From Rhodospirillaceae bacterium (lineage in GTDB: Bacteria; Pseudomonadota; Alphaproteobacteria; Rhodospirillales; JABHCV01), in NCBI GenBank assembly GCA_018662005.1, contig JABJHA010000004.1, positions 310,001 to 374,000 on the forward strand: a DNA stretch of 64,000 bases, read 5' to 3'. The notes below the pieces were generated by a model. That model ran no database searches. It was not told the DNA's origin and saw only the letters and a list, made by a program, of their open reading frames with translations. The position numbers were made by a program, and so were the translations under genes. Below are positions 42,907 through 52,265 of this stretch, one piece after another (within the stretch, counting starts at the first letter, position 1; the number at the start of each line of letters is the position of its first letter).

Positions 42907-43797
42907 TCAGGCCTTGACCCTGGTGTCGATGCCGAGGATTCCCGACGGCCTGACCATCAGCACGATGATCAACAACATGAACGCGTAGATGTCCTTGTAG
43001 CTGCCCGAGATATATCCGGCCCCGAGGCTCTCTGTGACGCCGACCAGGAGTCCGCCCAGAATGGCGCCGGGAAGGTTGCCGAACCCGCCGACGACGGCGG
43101 CGGCGAAGGCTTTGACCAGGACCCCGATGCCCATCAGCACCTGGACGTAATTAATCGGCGCGACCAGCACACCGGCGGCGGCAGCCATGCCGCAGGCGAC
43201 GCCGAAGGTGATGGAGATGGTCATCGGAACGTTAATGCCCATCAGATAGGCGATATCCTTGTTGTGGGCGACGGCGCGGACGGCGAGTCCGAGCCGGGTT
43301 TTTTTCAGGAACAGGTGCAGGCCGATCATCAGGATCATCGCCGACCCGAATATCCAGAGATACGATTGCGGCAACACCATGGAGCCGATTTCAAAAGGCA
43401 TGCCGAAGGAAACCGGGAACGGCTTGGCCTTCGCTCCCCAAATCAGATTGGCGAGATTCTGCAGCGTGATCGACATGCCGAAGCCGCAGATAATCATCCC
43501 CATGCCGGCGAACGTGTAGCCGCCGCCGGCGCGGGTCAATCGTCGATAGAAGACGCGCTCGATCACCATGCCGAGGAACCCGGTCAGGATCATGGTGATG
43601 GCAATGGTGACCGGAAACGGCAGGCTCAGGGTCTCGGCGACGACCATGCCGATGAAGGCGCCGAACATGTAGATCTCGCCATGGGCGAAATGAACGATAT
43701 CGAGGCCGGAATAGATAAGGGAAATACCCAGCGCCACCAGACCGTAAACCAGCCCGATGGACAGCCCTACAACGACGAGATCGATGAAATACTGCAC
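42907..43797 (-). CDS. livH: Liv-type ABC permease
   Basis: 296 residues, eight or so membrane helices. LVYGLVALGISLIYSGLDIV and HFAHGEIYMFGAF at the start, and AFAAAVVGGFGNLPGA near the end (the ATPase-contact loop), are typical of LivH. It forms the channel with LivM. It lies leftward behind livF, so livF-livH are one operon divergent from the binding-protein operon. Confidence 0.93.
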   Translation of the reverse strand: MQYFIDLVVVGLSIGLVYGLVALGISLIYSGLDIVHFAHGEIYMFGAFIGMVVAETLSLPFPVTIAITMILTGFLGMVIERVFYRRLTRAGGGYTFAGMGMIICGFGMSITLQNLANLIWGAKAKPFPVSFGMPFEIGSMVLPQSYLWIFGSAMILMIGLHLFLKKTRLGLAVRAVAHNKDIAYLMGINVPMTISITFGVACGMAAAAGVLVAPINYVQVLMGIGVLVKAFAAAVVGGFGNLPGAILGGLLVGVTESLGAGYISGSYKDIYAFMLLIIVLMVRPSGILGIDTRVKA

Positions 43798-43856
43798 CTC
43801 AATATTACTCCCTTAAACCGGTCCCGACTTATATATAGAACCTTCTTTTTGCCGTC

Positions 43857-44600
43857 TTACTGTTGCAGATTTTGGCCGCCATGGCGGTCCGCAACCGTGC
43901 CGCCGAGGTAGGACAAGCGGACATTGTCGTCGTGAATCAGATCCTCGGCCGGGCCCTCGATATGGATCACCCCGTCCTTGAGGACGCAGCCGTACTGGGC
44001 CAGCAGCAGCGCCATGCGGACGTTCTGCTCGACGATCAGCAAGGTCATGCCTTCGCGGCAGATACGGCTGATGATGCGGAATATGTCGAGCACGATCTGC
44101 GGCGCCAGCGCCGCGCTCGGCTCGTCAAGGAGCATCATTTTCGGTTCCGACATCAGGCCGCGACCGATACACAGCATCTGCAACTGGCCGCCCGAAAGGG
44201 TCCCCGAGAGTTGCTGGCGACGTTCTTTCAGGATCGGGAAATGATCGTAGACCCGTTCCAGATTGCGGCGGATGCTGGCGCGGTTGTTATTGACGAAGCC
44301 GCCGACCCGGAGGTTCTCTTCGACGGTCATCCCAGGGTAGGCTTCCTTGCTCTGGGTGACCTGGGCCAAGCCGCGCCGGACGATCTGGTTGGGACGCTTG
44401 CCGTCGATGCGTTCGCCATTGAAGGTTATCGTTCCGGCGGTCGGCTTGATGAGTCCCGAGATCGCCTTCAAAATGGTTGATTTGCCAGTCCCGTTGCCGC
44501 CGAGCAGGGCGACGATCTGCGTCTTGGCAACGTTCAGGGTGACCCCGTTCAATATCTGTACGCTGCCGTATCCGGCTTCCAAATTATTTATTTCGAGCAT
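43857..44600 (-). CDS. livF: Liv-type ABC ATPase
   Basis: 247 residues. Walker A LLGGNGTGKSTIL, signature LSGGQLQM (LSGTLSGGQ), Walker B PKMMLLDEPSAAL, followed by VEQNVRMAL. This is LivF. It powers uptake together with LivG. A 59-bp gap separates it from livH. Confidence 0.93.
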   Translation of the reverse strand: MLEINNLEAGYGSVQILNGVTLNVAKTQIVALLGGNGTGKSTILKAISGLIKPTAGTITFNGERIDGKRPNQIVRRGLAQVTQSKEAYPGMTVEENLRVGGFVNNNRASIRRNLERVYDHFPILKERRQQLSGTLSGGQLQMLCIGRGLMSEPKMMLLDEPSAALAPQIVLDIFRIISRICREGMTLLIVEQNVRMALLLAQYGCVLKDGVIHIEGPAEDLIHDDNVRLSYLGGTVADRHGGQNLQQ

Positions 44601-44668
44601 TCATCGCCTTCCACATTCCACCGGCCTCGTGCTTTTCCTCTGATTAGTGTCTCGCCGCCAAAAACATC

Positions 44669-44703
44669 TTGATTAGGACGCTCGGTACGATATACATTAT
44701 ATC
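44669..44703 (+). promoter_or_regulatory. Promoter with palindromic operator before the binding-protein gene
   Basis: TTGATT (44669-44674), 16 bases, TATACA (44691-44696) form a plausible sigma-70 promoter. The -10 box lies inside GATATA-CAT-TATATC (44689-44703), a perfect 6-bp-arm palindrome, which suggests direct repressor control. The GntR regulator is the best candidate in the window; unproven. Confidence 0.45.
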
Positions 44704-44778
44704 TTATTAAATCAAACAAACAAAAGAAAAACAGATTCAACCAACGAAAAACACATGATCGGATTAACGGAGGAAGCT

Positions 44779-45999
44779 ATGCGAAAAAAAGCGTTTTATC
44801 GTACAGGGTGTGCGTTAGCTCTGACGATGGCAATCGGCCTGGTGACGACCACCCTGGCGATCGCCGAGGAAGGGGTGATCCGTATCGGCGTGACCATGCG
44901 GATGCTCACTGAAAATGGCCAGAAATACGGTCGTATGATGAAAGACGAGTTCGACGCGGTCAACGCGGCGGGCGGCATCAACGGCAAAAAGGTCGAGATT
45001 TTCATGCTCGACGATCAATGCAAGCCTGAAATCGGCGTCGCCAACGCCAATCGCTTCATCAGCCAGAACAGGGTTCACCTGATTATCGGCTCGACCTGCA
45101 GTTCCGTCTCCATGCCGATCGTCCCGGTGTCGGCGAAAGCGGAAGTCGCGATGGTCGTTCCCCATTCGACAAATGCAAAAGTCACCAAGCAGAACAGCGA
45201 ATGGGTGTTCCGCGTTTCGGTTTCCGAGCGCTTTTACAGTGCGGTTCACGGCAAGTGGCTTGCCGAGAACGAAGGCAAGAAGGTGGCCTATCTTTACACC
45301 ACCGACAGCGCCGCGATTTCGTTCGCCGATTCGTACATGAAGTACATGCGCGATGCTTACAAGATCGAGCCGGTTTATGTCGGGCAGTTGCAGGAAACCG
45401 ATCTGGATTTCCGTGCTCAATTGCTGCAGATCAAAGGCATTAAGCCCGATATCCTGGCCATCGGCGGCCAGTCCGACGCTCTCGCCCGCCTCGCCCAGCA
45501 GTCCTATGAAGTGGGCATCCCCAAGTCGGTGCGCCGGGTAGCCGCGTCGTCCGCGTCCAACGCCACCTTCGCGCCGCTGGCCGGCGATTCCGCCGTCGGC
45601 CTTGCGTTCGCCGCCGCGTTTTCATGCTTCGACGACCGGCCAATCGCGAAAAAGTTCGTCAAGATGGTACAGGACAAATACGACGTTCCGTGCCCCGACC
45701 ACGACTTTTCCCAAGCCTGGGACTTGGCCCAGATCGTAATCAATGTCCTTAAAAGCGCCGATCTCAAGCTGACCGACGACGCCTTGGTCGCCGATCGCCT
45801 CACGATTCGCGATGGACTGATCAACATGCCGCCATACGAAGGGCTCGCCTCTGGTCCCATCTCATGGTGCGCCGCCGCAACGCCGCAATGCCGCGACGGC
45901 AACCGCACCGGCGTCCTCGTCGAGTACACGAAGGGCGGAAAAAACTATGACATGGGGGTTCTCGCCCGGGTGTCGTTCGAGCCGGACTTCGGCCTCTAG
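44779..45999 (+). CDS. Liv-type periplasmic substrate-binding protein
   Basis: 406 residues. A signal peptide (RKKAFYRTGCALALTMAI ... LAIA/EEG) leads to the type I periplasmic fold: IRIGVTMRMLTENGQKYGRM, AAGGINGKKVEIFMLDDQC and IIGSTCSSVSMP. The HAAT family carries amino acids, but many members bind aromatic or carbocyclic acids. GGAGG lies six bases or so ahead of the ATG at 44779. It heads the rightward operon with livM and livG. Confidence 0.92.
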   Translation: MRKKAFYRTGCALALTMAIGLVTTTLAIAEEGVIRIGVTMRMLTENGQKYGRMMKDEFDAVNAAGGINGKKVEIFMLDDQCKPEIGVANANRFISQNRVHLIIGSTCSSVSMPIVPVSAKAEVAMVVPHSTNAKVTKQNSEWVFRVSVSERFYSAVHGKWLAENEGKKVAYLYTTDSAAISFADSYMKYMRDAYKIEPVYVGQLQETDLDFRAQLLQIKGIKPDILAIGGQSDALARLAQQSYEVGIPKSVRRVAASSASNATFAPLAGDSAVGLAFAAAFSCFDDRPIAKKFVKMVQDKYDVPCPDHDFSQAWDLAQIVINVLKSADLKLTDDALVADRLTIRDGLINMPPYEGLASGPISWCAAATPQCRDGNRTGVLVEYTKGGKNYDMGVLARVSFEPDFGL

Positions 46000-46148
46000 A
46001 ATAGCCGTGTCCAGCCTGTAAAAAGCCGCCGGCCTGTGCGAACAATCGTCAGGCCGGCGGTGTTACAGTCGGGCCGTGCTTTTTCCCCGGCGTCGCATTC
46101 CTTTATCAATTTTTTGAAGGCCTCAATCCCGTGAATGACGAAGGTAAC

Positions 46149-47162
46149 ATGGCCGACGCGCCGGCCCAGGTGGGAATTCTCGAGCGGCTGTCGGGGATGC
46201 CCAGGATCGTTTCCTGGTCCCTCGGGTTCCTGGCGCTGCTGTTTCTGCCGCTGCTGGCCGTCAACGATTACCAGTACTATCTGCTCGATGTCATGATGAT
46301 CAACATCATCCTCGCGGTCGGGCTCAACATCGTCAAGGGCTTCGCCGGGCAGGTCACGGTCGGCCATTTCGCCCTGGCGGCGGTCGGCGCCTATACCTCG
46401 GCCGTGCTTTCGGTCAACTTCGGCTTTCCCTTCTGGCTCGCCCTGCCGTCGGCGGTTATCGTCACCGGGCTGGCCGGCGCGCTGGTCGGCATTCCTTCCT
46501 TCCGGCTCGAGGGCGCCTACCTGGCCCTGGCGACGCTGGGACTCGCCGAATCGGTCCGTGTCTTCATCTCGGCGACCACCTATCTCGGCGCCGCGGAAGG
46601 TTTCGGCGGCATTCCGGCGCCGCGGATCGGCGATTTCGTCCTCGACGGGCATCTGGCATATTATTACATCGTCATGCCGCTGGCGCTGGTCGGCATCTAT
46701 TTCTCGTTTTGCATCCTGCGCTCGGACATCGGTCGCTGCCTGATGGCGTTGCGCGAGGATTCCCTCGCCGCCGCCGCCACCGGCATTAATGTGCGCAAGT
46801 ACAAGCTGTTCGCTTTCTGCGTCAGCGCCCTGTACGCGGGTACCGCAGGCAGCCTGCTAGCCCATATGGCGCCCGGTTTCCTGCATCCCAACAGCTACAC
46901 CATCGTCGAGATGGTGACCCTGCTGCTGATGGTGGTGCTTGGCGGCATCGGCCATATCTGGGGCGGCGTGATCGGCGCCGTGCTGGTGACCATCATCTTC
47001 GATGTTACCCGCGAGTACGCCGAATATCAGTTAATCGTTTTCGGCATGGTCATCGTCTTGACGGTGACCTACCTGCCACGGGGAATCGGCGGTATCATCG
47101 ATCGCTTCTTCGTCACCCGGCGGTTCAAGGCGGCGCGCGAGGTTAGCGGCGATGATTCTTGA
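46149..47162 (+). CDS. livM: Liv-type ABC permease
   Basis: 337 residues from the ATG at 46149 (AAGG four bases ahead); a GTG start at 46131 is also open. Membrane helices and the LivM signatures GLNIVKGFAGQVTVGHFAL, LVGIPSFRLEGAYLALATLG and the coupling loop LLMVVLGGIGHIWG are present. Pairs with LivH. It overlaps livG by 11 bases. Confidence 0.93.
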   Translation: MADAPAQVGILERLSGMPRIVSWSLGFLALLFLPLLAVNDYQYYLLDVMMINIILAVGLNIVKGFAGQVTVGHFALAAVGAYTSAVLSVNFGFPFWLALPSAVIVTGLAGALVGIPSFRLEGAYLALATLGLAESVRVFISATTYLGAAEGFGGIPAPRIGDFVLDGHLAYYYIVMPLALVGIYFSFCILRSDIGRCLMALREDSLAAAATGINVRKYKLFAFCVSALYAGTAGSLLAHMAPGFLHPNSYTIVEMVTLLLMVVLGGIGHIWGGVIGAVLVTIIFDVTREYAEYQLIVFGMVIVLTVTYLPRGIGGIIDRFFVTRRFKAAREVSGDDS

Positions 47163-47952
47163 AACCGCCAACCTGACGAAGAATTTCGGCGGACTGGTCG
47201 CCATTTCGAACGTCGACCTGAGCATCGAGGCGGGCGAGGTCCGCGGCATCATCGGGCCGAACGGGTCGGGCAAGAGCACCCTGTTCAACCTGATTTCCGG
47301 CATCTACAAGCCCGAACAAGGCAGCCGGATCGTTTTCGATGGCGTGGATATCACCAACCAGGAACCCCATGTCATCGCCCGCCAGGGGGTGGCGCGAACG
47401 TTCCAGCTGCTGCGCCTGTTCCAGCAGATGACCGTTCTCGACAACCTCCTCGTCGGCCACCACACCCACGTCCGCTACGGCATGCGCACGGCCCTTGTCG
47501 GCACCATGAAATTATGGGACGAGGAAAAAAGGCTGCGCCAGGAGATGATGGAACTGCTCGATTTCATCGGTCTTGCCGACTATGCCGATATGCCTTCCGC
47601 CGAATTGTCGGGCGGTCAGCGTCGCCTGCTGGCCCTTGGCCGGGCGATGGCGATGCGACCGAAACTGTTGATGCTGGACGAACCGGCGGCCGGGCTGTCG
47701 CCCCCGAACGTCGATAATCTGTTGAAAACGGTGTTCGCCCTCAAGGACCGCTACGGACTGACGCTGGTCATTGTCGAGCATATCCTGAAAGTCGTCATGG
47801 AGACCTGCAATACGGTCACCGTGCTCGAGCATGGCGAGAAAATCGCCGAAGGTCCGCCGGCACAGATCAAGGACGACCACCGCGTCATCGAGGCCTATCT
47901 CGGCAAGGAGATGGACGATGCCGAGGTCCGGGCGTTCCTGACGTCGTCGTAA
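47152..47952 (+). CDS. livG: Liv-type ABC ATPase
   Basis: 266 residues. Walker A IIGPNGSGKSTLF, signature ELSGGQRRLLALGRAMA, Walker B PKLLMLDEPAAGL. The early LTKNFGGLVAISNVDLS is typical of LivG. It overlaps livM by 11 bases, completing a full five-part importer. Confidence 0.93.
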   Translation: MILETANLTKNFGGLVAISNVDLSIEAGEVRGIIGPNGSGKSTLFNLISGIYKPEQGSRIVFDGVDITNQEPHVIARQGVARTFQLLRLFQQMTVLDNLLVGHHTHVRYGMRTALVGTMKLWDEEKRLRQEMMELLDFIGLADYADMPSAELSGGQRRLLALGRAMAMRPKLLMLDEPAAGLSPPNVDNLLKTVFALKDRYGLTLVIVEHILKVVMETCNTVTVLEHGEKIAEGPPAQIKDDHRVIEAYLGKEMDDAEVRAFLTSS

Positions 47953-47994
47953 TTAACCCTGTGAATCCGGAACCAATGGACGAGGAGCCAAGCC

Positions 47995-48948
47995 ATGCCG
48001 GTTGACCAACCATCGATTGTCATCGTCGGCGCCGGCGCCATGGGAAGCCTTTTCGGCGGCCTGCTGGCGGAAGGCGGCCTGGACGTCACCTTGCTCGACA
48101 TCTGGCGAGAGCATGTCGAGACCATCAACGAGAATGGACTGCGCATCGTCGGATACGGTGGCGAACGGGTCATTCCGGTCAAGGCGACCAGCGACGCGGC
48201 GACGATAAAAGCCGCCGACGTTTTCGTGTTCCAGTGCAAGGCGCTCTCCAACGAGGACGCCGCCAACAGCGTCAAGCATCTTTTCCTGGGCGAGACCGCC
48301 GCCGTCAGTTTTCAGAACGGGCTTGGCAACGAGGAAGTCCTGGGTCGCGTTCTCGGGCCCGACAAGATTCTCGCCGGACTGACCGCCCAGGGGGCGGTGA
48401 TCGAGGCGCCCGGCGTGGTCCGTAACCATGGCGACCTGCCGACCTATCTTGGCGAGATCGGCGGCGGGCTCTCGGCCCGCGCCAGCGCCATCGCCGAGGC
48501 CTTCAACGCCCACGGCCTGCCGACCGAAGCGCTGGCCGACGTCAAGCGGGCGAAATGGAAGAAACTGCTCGGCAACATAGGCTTCAGCGCCGTTTCGGGC
48601 ACCACCGACCTCAATTCCATCGCCATCATGGCGGTCCCCGAAATGAAGGAAACGGTGTTTCGCGCCGTTGCCGAGGCGGCGGCGGTGGCCCGCGCCTGCG
48701 GCATCGATCTCAGTGACGATGAATCGCGCGAGATTCTGATGAAAATGGCCGACGTTTCTGGCGGCGGAACCGGCACCACCAAGTCGTCGCTGTGTACCGA
48801 CCTGACCAATCACCGACCGACGGAAGTCGACTTCATCTACGGTACGGTGGCTCGTCTCGGTCGCGACCATCAGGTGCCGACGCCGACACTCGATACCTTG
48901 ATTTCCATCGTCAAGGGACTGGAATCACACTATCTCGCCAACCCATAG
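47995..48948 (+). CDS. Ketopantoate reductase-family dehydrogenase
   Basis: 317 residues. IVGAGAMGSLFGGLLAEGGL binds NAD(P), FQCKALSNED and KRAKWKKLLGNIGF carry the catalytic lysines of the PanE/ApbA family. The position inside a catabolic operon argues against pantothenate synthesis; members of this family reduce or oxidise other 2-oxo acids too. GAGGAG precedes the ATG. Confidence 0.87.
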   Translation: MPVDQPSIVIVGAGAMGSLFGGLLAEGGLDVTLLDIWREHVETINENGLRIVGYGGERVIPVKATSDAATIKAADVFVFQCKALSNEDAANSVKHLFLGETAAVSFQNGLGNEEVLGRVLGPDKILAGLTAQGAVIEAPGVVRNHGDLPTYLGEIGGGLSARASAIAEAFNAHGLPTEALADVKRAKWKKLLGNIGFSAVSGTTDLNSIAIMAVPEMKETVFRAVAEAAAVARACGIDLSDDESREILMKMADVSGGGTGTTKSSLCTDLTNHRPTEVDFIYGTVARLGRDHQVPTPTLDTLISIVKGLESHYLANP

Positions 48949-48957
48949 GAATGCGCC

Positions 48958-49740
48958 ATGAACAACGAATTTGCAGACAAGGTGGTCGTCGTATCCGGCA
49001 GTAGCCGGGGCATCGGCCATGGGATCGCCCGGGCTTTCGCCCGTCAGGGAGCGCAGACGGTACTCGCCGCGCGCGGCCCGTTCGACGCCGCCACCGCCAC
49101 CATCGTCGAGGATGGATCGCTGGCCCCCGTCACCTGCGCCGGCGACCTGCGCACGCCCGAGGGCTGCGCGCAGGTTCTGGCCCTGGTCAGCGAACGCTTC
49201 GGGCGTTGCGATATCCTGGTCAACTCGGCAGGAGCGACCCGCGCCGGGGCCTTCCTCGACCTCGACGAAGATGCCTGGCAGGACGGCTTCGCCCTGAAGT
49301 TCTTCGCCTGTTCACGCCTGTGCCGGCTGTTCTGGCCCCTGCTGGCGGCAGCCGAGGGACATGTCGTCAACATTGTCGGCGGCGCCGCGCGGACCCCGGA
49401 CCCGGAATTCCTGATCGGCGGCGCGGTCAATGCCGCCATGGCCAATTTCTCCAAGGGACTGTCGAAGCTCGGCAAACGCGACAAGGTCAACGTCAACGCC
49501 ATCTATCCCGGCCTGACCGAGACCGAACGGGTTGAACAGCTGTTCCAACAGCGCGCCGAAGCGACCGGCAAGACGCCGCAGGAAGTCCGCGACGAGGCCG
49601 TCGTCAACGAGGGACTGCACAGGCTTGGAAAACCGGAGGACGTCGCCGCGTTGACGCTGTTCCTGTGTTCGCAATCCGCCCGCCATATCCAGGGGACGTC
49701 CATCGCCGTCGATGGCGGCGCGACCGCCTGCCTTTTTTAA
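48958..49740 (+). CDS. SDR-family protein with altered active site (2)
   Basis: 260 residues. The cofactor part is intact: VVSGSSRGIGHGIARAF and LVNSAGATRAG. The usual Tyr-x3-Lys is absent; the aligned stretch reads IGGAVNAAMANFSKGL, with Gly for Tyr and Asn for Lys. A subgroup of SDRs carries this GG..VN form. It may act by another mechanism or be regulatory. It starts ten bases after the ketopantoate reductase-like gene. Confidence 0.85.
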   Translation: MNNEFADKVVVVSGSSRGIGHGIARAFARQGAQTVLAARGPFDAATATIVEDGSLAPVTCAGDLRTPEGCAQVLALVSERFGRCDILVNSAGATRAGAFLDLDEDAWQDGFALKFFACSRLCRLFWPLLAAAEGHVVNIVGGAARTPDPEFLIGGAVNAAMANFSKGLSKLGKRDKVNVNAIYPGLTETERVEQLFQQRAEATGKTPQEVRDEAVVNEGLHRLGKPEDVAALTLFLCSQSARHIQGTSIAVDGGATACLF

Positions 49741-49756
49741 AGAGAGACTCAAACCC

Positions 49757-50848
49757 ATGTCGCCACTACGCATCGCCCTGATCGGCGCCGGAAACATCGG
49801 TCATCGTCATTTAAAGGTTCTGCTGGCCGATCCCGACTATCAGGTGGTCGGCATTGCCGATCCGGCGCCGAACACCGCCGATTACTGTCGTGAGCAGGAA
49901 ATCCCGTACTTCGCCGATCCCGAAGCCATGCTCGACGAGGTCCGGCCCGATGGCGCGATTGTCGCCGTGCCGAACCAGCTGCATGTCATCACCGGGCTCG
50001 CTTGCCTGTCGCGCAAGGTGCCGGTGCTGATCGAGAAACCGCTGGCCGATTCCCTGGACGGGGCCCTCGACATCCTCGACGCCGTTGAAAGTTCCGGCGT
50101 CCCGGTCCTGGTCGGCCACCACCGCCGCCACAATCCGATCATGCGCCGGGCCGCCGAGATTCTCAGGGAAGACGGCGTTGGCAAGATCATAGCGGTCGCC
50201 GGCATGTGGCTGGCCCACAAGCCCGACGACTATTTCGATATTCCCTGGCGCCGCCAGCCGGGCGCCGGGCCGATCCTGACCAACGCCATCCACGATATCG
50301 ATAACCTGCGCATGTTGTGCGGCGAGATCGAAACCATCCAGGCATCGACCTCCAATACCGTCAGGGGCCATCCCATCGAGGACACCGCCGCCGCCGTCAT
50401 CACCTTCGCCAACGGCGCCCTCGGCACCCTGATCGTGTCCGATACGGTGACCTCGCCGTGGAGCTGGGAATGGGTTTCCGAGGAGAACCCGTACTATCCC
50501 CATGAACCGCGCGACTGCTATCTGGTGACCGGTACCGGCGGCAGCCTGGCTGTGCCGTCGCTGGAATTGTGCTGGCACGAACCCGGCGGCCATTGGGGCA
50601 CCCCCTTGACCAAGCGCCGCAACCCGGTCACCCCGGGCGACGCCTATATCGAACAGATGTGCAACTTCGCCGACGTCATCCGCGGCAAGGCGGAACCGGT
50701 GGTCAGCGCCTTTGACGGCGCGCGCACCCTGGCGGCGACCCTGGCGATCACCTTGTCGGCGCGCAGCGGCCAGCCGGTGCAAATCGATGACCTGATGCGC
50801 CGTGACCGCGACCCGGATGCCGCGCCCACCGAAGAGAAGGCGTCATGA
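49757..50848 (+). CDS. Gfo/Idh/MocA-family oxidoreductase (1)
   Basis: 363 residues from the ATG at 49757. RIALIGAGNIGHRHLKVL binds NAD(P), VLIEKPLADS contains the EKP lysine, and GHHRRHNPIMRRA follows. The family oxidises sugars and inositols. It overlaps the following shikimate dehydrogenase by four bases (ATGA). Possible substrate: a ring hydroxyl of a quinate-like compound. Confidence 0.9.
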   Translation: MSPLRIALIGAGNIGHRHLKVLLADPDYQVVGIADPAPNTADYCREQEIPYFADPEAMLDEVRPDGAIVAVPNQLHVITGLACLSRKVPVLIEKPLADSLDGALDILDAVESSGVPVLVGHHRRHNPIMRRAAEILREDGVGKIIAVAGMWLAHKPDDYFDIPWRRQPGAGPILTNAIHDIDNLRMLCGEIETIQASTSNTVRGHPIEDTAAAVITFANGALGTLIVSDTVTSPWSWEWVSEENPYYPHEPRDCYLVTGTGGSLAVPSLELCWHEPGGHWGTPLTKRRNPVTPGDAYIEQMCNFADVIRGKAEPVVSAFDGARTLAATLAITLSARSGQPVQIDDLMRRDRDPDAAPTEEKAS

Positions 50849-51684
50849 GCACGCCGGTTCGCGCCGCCTGCGTGATGGGGTGGCCGGTCGAGCATTCCCG
50901 GGCGCCGATCATGCACGGTTATTGGATCAGCAAGTACGGCATTTCCGGGGATTACCGTAAGGAAGCGATCAGGCCCGAGGATTTCCCCGAATTCGTCAGC
51001 CATTTGAGCGAACACGGATATGTCGGCGGTAACATCACCCAGCCGCACAAGGAGGTGGCGCTGGCCTTATCGACGCCCGATGACCGCGCCCGCGCCATTG
51101 GCGCGGCCAATGTCGTGTGGCTGGACGACGACGAACTGCGCTCCACCAACACCGATGGCGACGGCTTCATCACGGCGCTCGACCACGGCTCGCCGGGCTG
51201 GGACCGGAACCGAGACGTGGCGGTGGTGATCGGCGCCGGCGGCGCCAGCATGAGCGTCGTCTACGTCTTGCTCGAACGCGGCTTTAAGCGGGTTCATGTG
51301 GTCAACCGCACCCTGGCACGTGCCGAGATGCTGCGGGACCGTTTCGGTTCGGCGGTCCATCCGACATCCTGGGACGATCTGCCCAGTGTCCTGGCCGAGG
51401 CGCAATTCCTGGCCAATTCATCGTCGCTGGGCATGGTCGGGGAGCCCGACAAGGACTGGGACTTGTCCTCCCTGCATGACGACGTCGTCGTCGCCGACGT
51501 CGTCTATGCGCCGATCAAGACTTCTCTGCTGGCCGCCGCCGAACGGCGCGGGCTGCGAACTTCCGACGGACTCGGCATGCTGCTGCATCAGGCGGGCCGC
51601 GGTTTCGAACTGTGGTTCGGCGTCCACCCGGAAGTGACAGCAGAACAACGGGCGTTGGTTGAGGCCGCACTGAAAGATCATTGA
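50845..51684 (+). CDS. Shikimate dehydrogenase family protein (2)
   Basis: 279 residues. GWPVEHSRAPIMHGYW, the catalytic Lys in NITQPHKEVALAL, the Asp in STNTDGDGFI, and IGAGGASMSVVYVLL are all in place, nearer to canonical AroE than the copy at 35504. It converts 3-dehydroshikimate and shikimate (or quinate) with NAD(P). It precedes the dehydroquinate dehydratase gene by 33 bp; this pair is characteristic of quinate/shikimate breakdown. Confidence 0.9.
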   Translation: MSTPVRAACVMGWPVEHSRAPIMHGYWISKYGISGDYRKEAIRPEDFPEFVSHLSEHGYVGGNITQPHKEVALALSTPDDRARAIGAANVVWLDDDELRSTNTDGDGFITALDHGSPGWDRNRDVAVVIGAGGASMSVVYVLLERGFKRVHVVNRTLARAEMLRDRFGSAVHPTSWDDLPSVLAEAQFLANSSSLGMVGEPDKDWDLSSLHDDVVVADVVYAPIKTSLLAAAERRGLRTSDGLGMLLHQAGRGFELWFGVHPEVTAEQRALVEAALKDH

Positions 51685-51717
51685 ATAACAACCTGACCAG
51701 TATAAGGAGGAGACGAC

Positions 51718-52179
51718 ATGAAACCCAAAATCATGGTTCTGAACGGCCCAAACTTGAATATGCTCGGAACCCGCCAGCCGGAATTCTACGGCTATGATAC
51801 CCTCGCCGATATCGAGGGCCGGCTGGAAAAGCTGGCCGAGATCCACGGCGCCATCCTGGATCTGCGCCAGACCAATTACGAGGGCGAATTGGTGACCTGG
51901 GTCCAGGAAGCCCGGACAACCTGCGCCGGCATCGTCATCAACCCGGCGGCCTACACCCACACCTCGCTGGCCCTCGGCGACGCGCTGGCCGCCTGCGACA
52001 TCCCGATCATCGAGCTTCACCTCTCCAACCCCCACAAGCGCGAGGAATTCCGCAAGCATTCCTACGTCTCGCTGGTGACGACGGGGGTGATTTTCGGACT
52101 CGGCGCCTATGGCTACGAGGTCGCCTTCGAAGCGATGATCAGGCTCGTCGCCAACAAGGCCGAGGCGGAAGCTAAATAA
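51718..52179 (+). CDS. aroQ: Type II 3-dehydroquinate dehydratase
   Basis: 153 residues, full length. [19 protein letters not shown] has the active-site Tyr, [12 protein letters not shown] the Asn/His, and [20 protein letters not shown] the substrate-binding arginine region. It dehydrates 3-dehydroquinate to 3-dehydroshikimate. In catabolic loci the type II enzyme (QuiB role) follows quinate oxidation. AAGGAGGAG precedes the ATG. Confidence 0.94.
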   Translation: MKPKIMVLNGPNLNMLGTRQPEFYGYDTLADIEGRLEKLAEIHGAILDLRQTNYEGELVTWVQEARTTCAGIVINPAAYTHTSLALGDALAACDIPIIELHLSNPHKREEFRKHSYVSLVTTGVIFGLGAYGYEVAFEAMIRLVANKAEAEAK

Positions 52180-52207
52180 GGGCCGGCGGCTCGCTGCTTA
52201 AAGAATC

Positions 52208-52265
52208 GATCAGTTTTTCACGTTTAGTTCGAACACAACATGTTCAAACTAAACGTGAACTGATC
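52208..52265. terminator. Long stem-loop between convergent genes
   Basis: GATCAGTT-TTT-CACGTTTAGTT-C-GAACA, a CAACA loop, then TGTTC-A-AACTAAACGTG-A-ACTGATC: nearly 25 paired bases with three small bulges. It lies between the stops of aroQ and the leftward Gfo/Idh gene. It has no T-run, so a bidirectional, Rho-assisted or mRNA-protecting role is more likely than a classical terminator. Confidence 0.7.
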
